NCBI GenBank assembly: GCA_016763235.1
Contig: JAESUE010000019.1
Span: forward strand, 1-8,933
DNA length: 8,933 nucleotides
Direction: 5' to 3'
Source: Pseudomonadales bacterium
GTDB taxonomy: Bacteria; Pseudomonadota; Gammaproteobacteria; Pseudomonadales; UBA3067
The notes under the pieces were generated by a model that saw only the letters and a program-made list of their open reading frames with translations, was not told where the DNA came from and did not search any database. Each line of letters starts with the position of its first letter. The first letter of the stretch is position 1. Shown one piece after another: positions 7,343 to 8,933 of the stretch. Position numbers and translations under genes: made by a program.

Positions 7343-7498
7343 GCTGATTTTTTGATTGTTATTCCAATAATATTTTGGGGAGTATATCTACCGTATGATC
7401 CTATTGTTATAGGAATATCGGTACGTGTATTAATGGTTGACGAATTAATGCTCAGTTTGCAAGGTATAAAATGTGTCGAAAAAAATCAGCTTAAGTAA
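7343..7498 (+). pseudogene. Short hydrophobic reading frame, possible relic of a membrane-protein start
   Basis: Between the flippase and the last gene a frame is open from 7343 to the TAA at 7496-7498. A TTG at 7352 with TAGG 8 bases upstream (7340-7343) could start a 48-residue peptide. Its first part is membrane-helix-like (IVIPIIFWGVYLPYDPIVIG) and is followed by SVRVLMVDELMLSLQ, resembling the beginning of a polytopic membrane protein. It overlaps the first 26 bases of the next gene in another frame. Directly after wzx, a truncated wzy is one candidate explanation. A real small membrane peptide or chance in AT-rich DNA are the others. Nothing else is evident in 7314-7472. Confidence 0.25.
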
Positions 7499-8717
7499 GG
7501 ATAAGTTAATTGTATTTATGGGCACCATGAATGCAATGCCAATGATGTATGCGCTAGAATTAATAGATCGAGGGTATGACGTAATTTATTTTGTCGATGT
7601 GCCTAAGGACGATATTTTGTCTCGCCCCGAAAATCACTTTCCTAGTATAAGTTATCCATATCCTTCTTGGATAGTTGAAATAATATTGCCACGAAAGACT
7701 CTTTTGCCTTTGTTCCCTAGGTTGTTTGCGGCTTTGTATCAGAGAAAGATAGCTCGCCTAGTGGAAAAAGACATCGGTTGTTTTGTTTTAAATGGTTTTT
7801 TTTCTTCTCTGGCACCATATCTTAATAAGTGTTCAAATAAAGTCAGCTTATCTCACGGTTCTGATTTGGATGCATGGGCGTATGCTAAAGGAGTCGACGT
7901 TTTAGGTCAGACTAGTAGAAATGAATCTATATCTAAATATCTACCAAATTCGATGTCCAGGTTGTTAATTGAGAAGATTGTAAAGGCGCAGTATTTTGGT
8001 TATACACGATCGGATTCGGTTGTTTATTTCCCGGAAAAATTTAGTAAAGAAGGAGATGAAGTGATTCGTACGTTGGTTGAAAAAGGTGTGCAGTACGTTC
8101 CAAGGTATGATATTTCTTTTGAGCCCCTTCGGGGCCAGTCTCGGAAATTTCGGGATCCATCCAAAAGGCTGGAAATATTTTCTGGTGTGCGATTTTTGTT
8201 TGAAACTTTTTCAGAAGGTAATGTCGGATATAATAAGGGAAATGATATAATTATTGAGGGGATTGCACAATATTTTTTGATCAATCCAGATATTCGCGTG
8301 CATTTTGTAGAAAAAGGCGAAGATGTTCAGTCGGCAAAAAGTCTGTGTAAAAATCTTGGTATAGACGGTGTTGTTGTTTGGCACAAAGAGATGTCCTTTA
8401 GGAAGTTATTAAAGCTATATCAGGGCGTAGACATTTGTTTCGATCAGGTCGGCCAGCATTGGATTGGTGCAATTGGAGGGTATGCGTTATGGCTTGGAAA
8501 GCCACTTATTGCAAACCCTGAGCCTGCTGTTGTTGCAGGGGTGTGGCCGCTAGATCATCCAGTTTGCTCAGCCAAAACCCCGGATGAAGTGTGTGCATGT
8601 TTGATCAGGCTTGGAAATATTGAGTTTCGAAAGGAAGTGTCCAATAATTCAAAAAGATTTGCTGAAGATTATATGGGCCCAGAAAAGGCATTATCTAGAT
8701 TATTTGAATTTGAGTAA
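7473..8717 (+). CDS. Putative GT-B glycosyltransferase, divergent
   Basis: Protein of 414 residues, probably a cytoplasmic glycosyltransferase of GT-B fold. GTG 7473 is chosen because AAGG (7461-7464) sits 8 bases upstream and residues follow well; an ATG two bases earlier is out of frame. The N-terminal half starts with a Rossmann-like strand (KLIVFMGTMNAMPMMYALEL) and carries LSHGSDLDAWAY (126-137), reminiscent of acceptor-domain HGSD motifs. The C-terminal half has YNKGNDIIIEGI, a strand reading HFVEKGED, and a donor-site-like stretch DQVGQHWIGAIGGYALWLGKPLI (from D324) in the position where GT4 proteins have EX7E plus GxPV. The classic glutamates are absent, so assignment to a named family is uncertain. 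Role by context: sugar transfer in assembly of the same polysaccharide. An 8-T run lies at 7796-7803. Confidence 0.72.
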   Translation: MSKKISLSKDKLIVFMGTMNAMPMMYALELIDRGYDVIYFVDVPKDDILSRPENHFPSISYPYPSWIVEIILPRKTLLPLFPRLFAALYQRKIARLVEKDIGCFVLNGFFSSLAPYLNKCSNKVSLSHGSDLDAWAYAKGVDVLGQTSRNESISKYLPNSMSRLLIEKIVKAQYFGYTRSDSVVYFPEKFSKEGDEVIRTLVEKGVQYVPRYDISFEPLRGQSRKFRDPSKRLEIFSGVRFLFETFSEGNVGYNKGNDIIIEGIAQYFLINPDIRVHFVEKGEDVQSAKSLCKNLGIDGVVVWHKEMSFRKLLKLYQGVDICFDQVGQHWIGAIGGYALWLGKPLIANPEPAVVAGVWPLDHPVCSAKTPDEVCACLIRLGNIEFRKEVSNNSKRFAEDYMGPEKALSRLFEFE

Positions 8718-8734
8718 TTGGCAGATTCAATTAC
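8714..8734. repeat. Inverted repeat spanning the last stop codon
   Basis: GTAATTG (8714-8720) pairs exactly with CAATTAC (8728-8734) around a 7-base loop and includes the TAA of the glycosyltransferase. It is AT-rich with no T run after it, so it would be a weak terminator at best; mRNA 3'-end protection is possible. Confidence 0.4.
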
Positions 8735-8742
8735 CTTGAAAA

Positions 8743-8772
8743 ACACCGAGAGTGATCAATCACTTAAGGTGT
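8743..8772. repeat. Interrupted hairpin downstream of the last gene
   Basis: ACACC (8743-8747) pairs with GGTGT (8768-8772), and inside it AGTGAT (8751-8756) pairs with ATCACT (8759-8764), separated by a symmetric 3-by-3 internal loop. This could end the operon transcript, but no T run follows. The inner repeat shares AGTGATCA with the palindrome at 1784-1795. Confidence 0.45.
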
Positions 8773-8845
8773 CAACTGAATTGTAATTAAATATGCTGTG
8801 CATTGTCCATTGAGTTAAGTGGGATGGCTCGTTTGTTTCACTGTC

Positions 8846-8933
8846 CGCCCTTCAGGGCGTTGTGGTGCGTTTTTAACGCGGTAGCGTTATGCGCCACATA
8901 AGCGCCGTTAAGGCAGGGAATCCTGAAAAGTGA
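8846..8933. other. GC-rich, highly folded element at the right edge
   Basis: After AT-rich spacer the sequence turns GC-rich and packed with inverted repeats. There is a tight hairpin CGCCC-TTCA-GGGCG (8846-8859). TGTGGTGCGT (8861-8870) pairs with ATGCGCCACA (8889-8898) through eight Watson-Crick and two G-U pairs, enclosing AACGC-GGTA-GCGTT (8875-8888). Competing pairings are TTATG/CATAA (8887-8901) and TTAACG/CGTTAA (8873-8911), and TTCAGG (8851-8856) with CCTGAA (8922-8927) closes the whole. It may be a REP/MITE-like repeat, the edge of a mobile element, or a structured RNA; the window ends before it can be identified. Confidence 0.45.

Noticed and set aside
7437..7470. Promoter TTGACG with TATAAA before the last glycosyltransferase
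   Set aside because: The spacer is 22 bases, and the -10 is so close to the GTG that the transcript would begin at or inside the start codon.
8846..8933. Integron attC site at the right edge
   Set aside because: GTTAAGG and the complementary TTTTAAC do not fit the R' (GTTRRRY) and R'' (RYYYAAC) boxes, the spacing is short, and no integrase or cassette array is visible. Worth only a model scan.

Overview
The window looks like part of a surface-polysaccharide (O-antigen or capsule type) gene cluster from a Gram-negative bacterium, probably a gammaproteobacterium. This rests on a Wzx-type flippase, two GT-B glycosyltransferases, a sugar aminotransferase/acyltransferase pair, a methyltransferase and an asparagine-synthase-like amidotransferase, all on the + strand in AT-rich DNA. 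I cannot name genus or species. No tRNA, rRNA, CRISPR array, transposase or complete insertion sequence is visible.

Layout. Bases 2-1573 are the 3' part of an AsnB-type amidotransferase cut by the window edge. Bases 1574-1957 hold no intact gene but show broken reading frames and a nested inverted repeat. Next come a GT4-type glycosyltransferase (1958-3049) and a class I SAM methyltransferase (best start 3140, end 3976). A tight block follows: PLP sugar aminotransferase (4118-5224), hexapeptide-repeat acyltransferase (5226-5795) and flippase (5808-7313), with gaps of 1 and 12 bases. A 159-base gap then carries a short hydrophobic reading frame that runs into the start of a second glycosyltransferase (GTG 7473, end 8717). 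The last 216 bases are non-coding and rich in inverted repeats, and they become noticeably more GC-rich in the final 90 bases.

How the genes fit together. The aminotransferase and acyltransferase probably make an N-acylated 4-amino-4,6-dideoxyhexose nucleotide (VioA/VioB-like, dTDP-Qui4N-acyl being the leading guess). The glycosyltransferases would add sugars to a lipid-linked repeat unit, the methyltransferase and AsnB-like enzyme would decorate it (O-methyl and amide groups), and the flippase would export it. No polymerase (Wzy), initiating transferase, or enzymes making dTDP-4-keto-6-deoxyglucose are in this window. They must lie elsewhere, or in the case of Wzy a copy may have been lost here: both larger gaps contain hydrophobic coding-like debris.

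I found no clearly novel system. The most unusual features are the structured element at the right edge, the relic-like gaps, and the atypical last glycosyltransferase.
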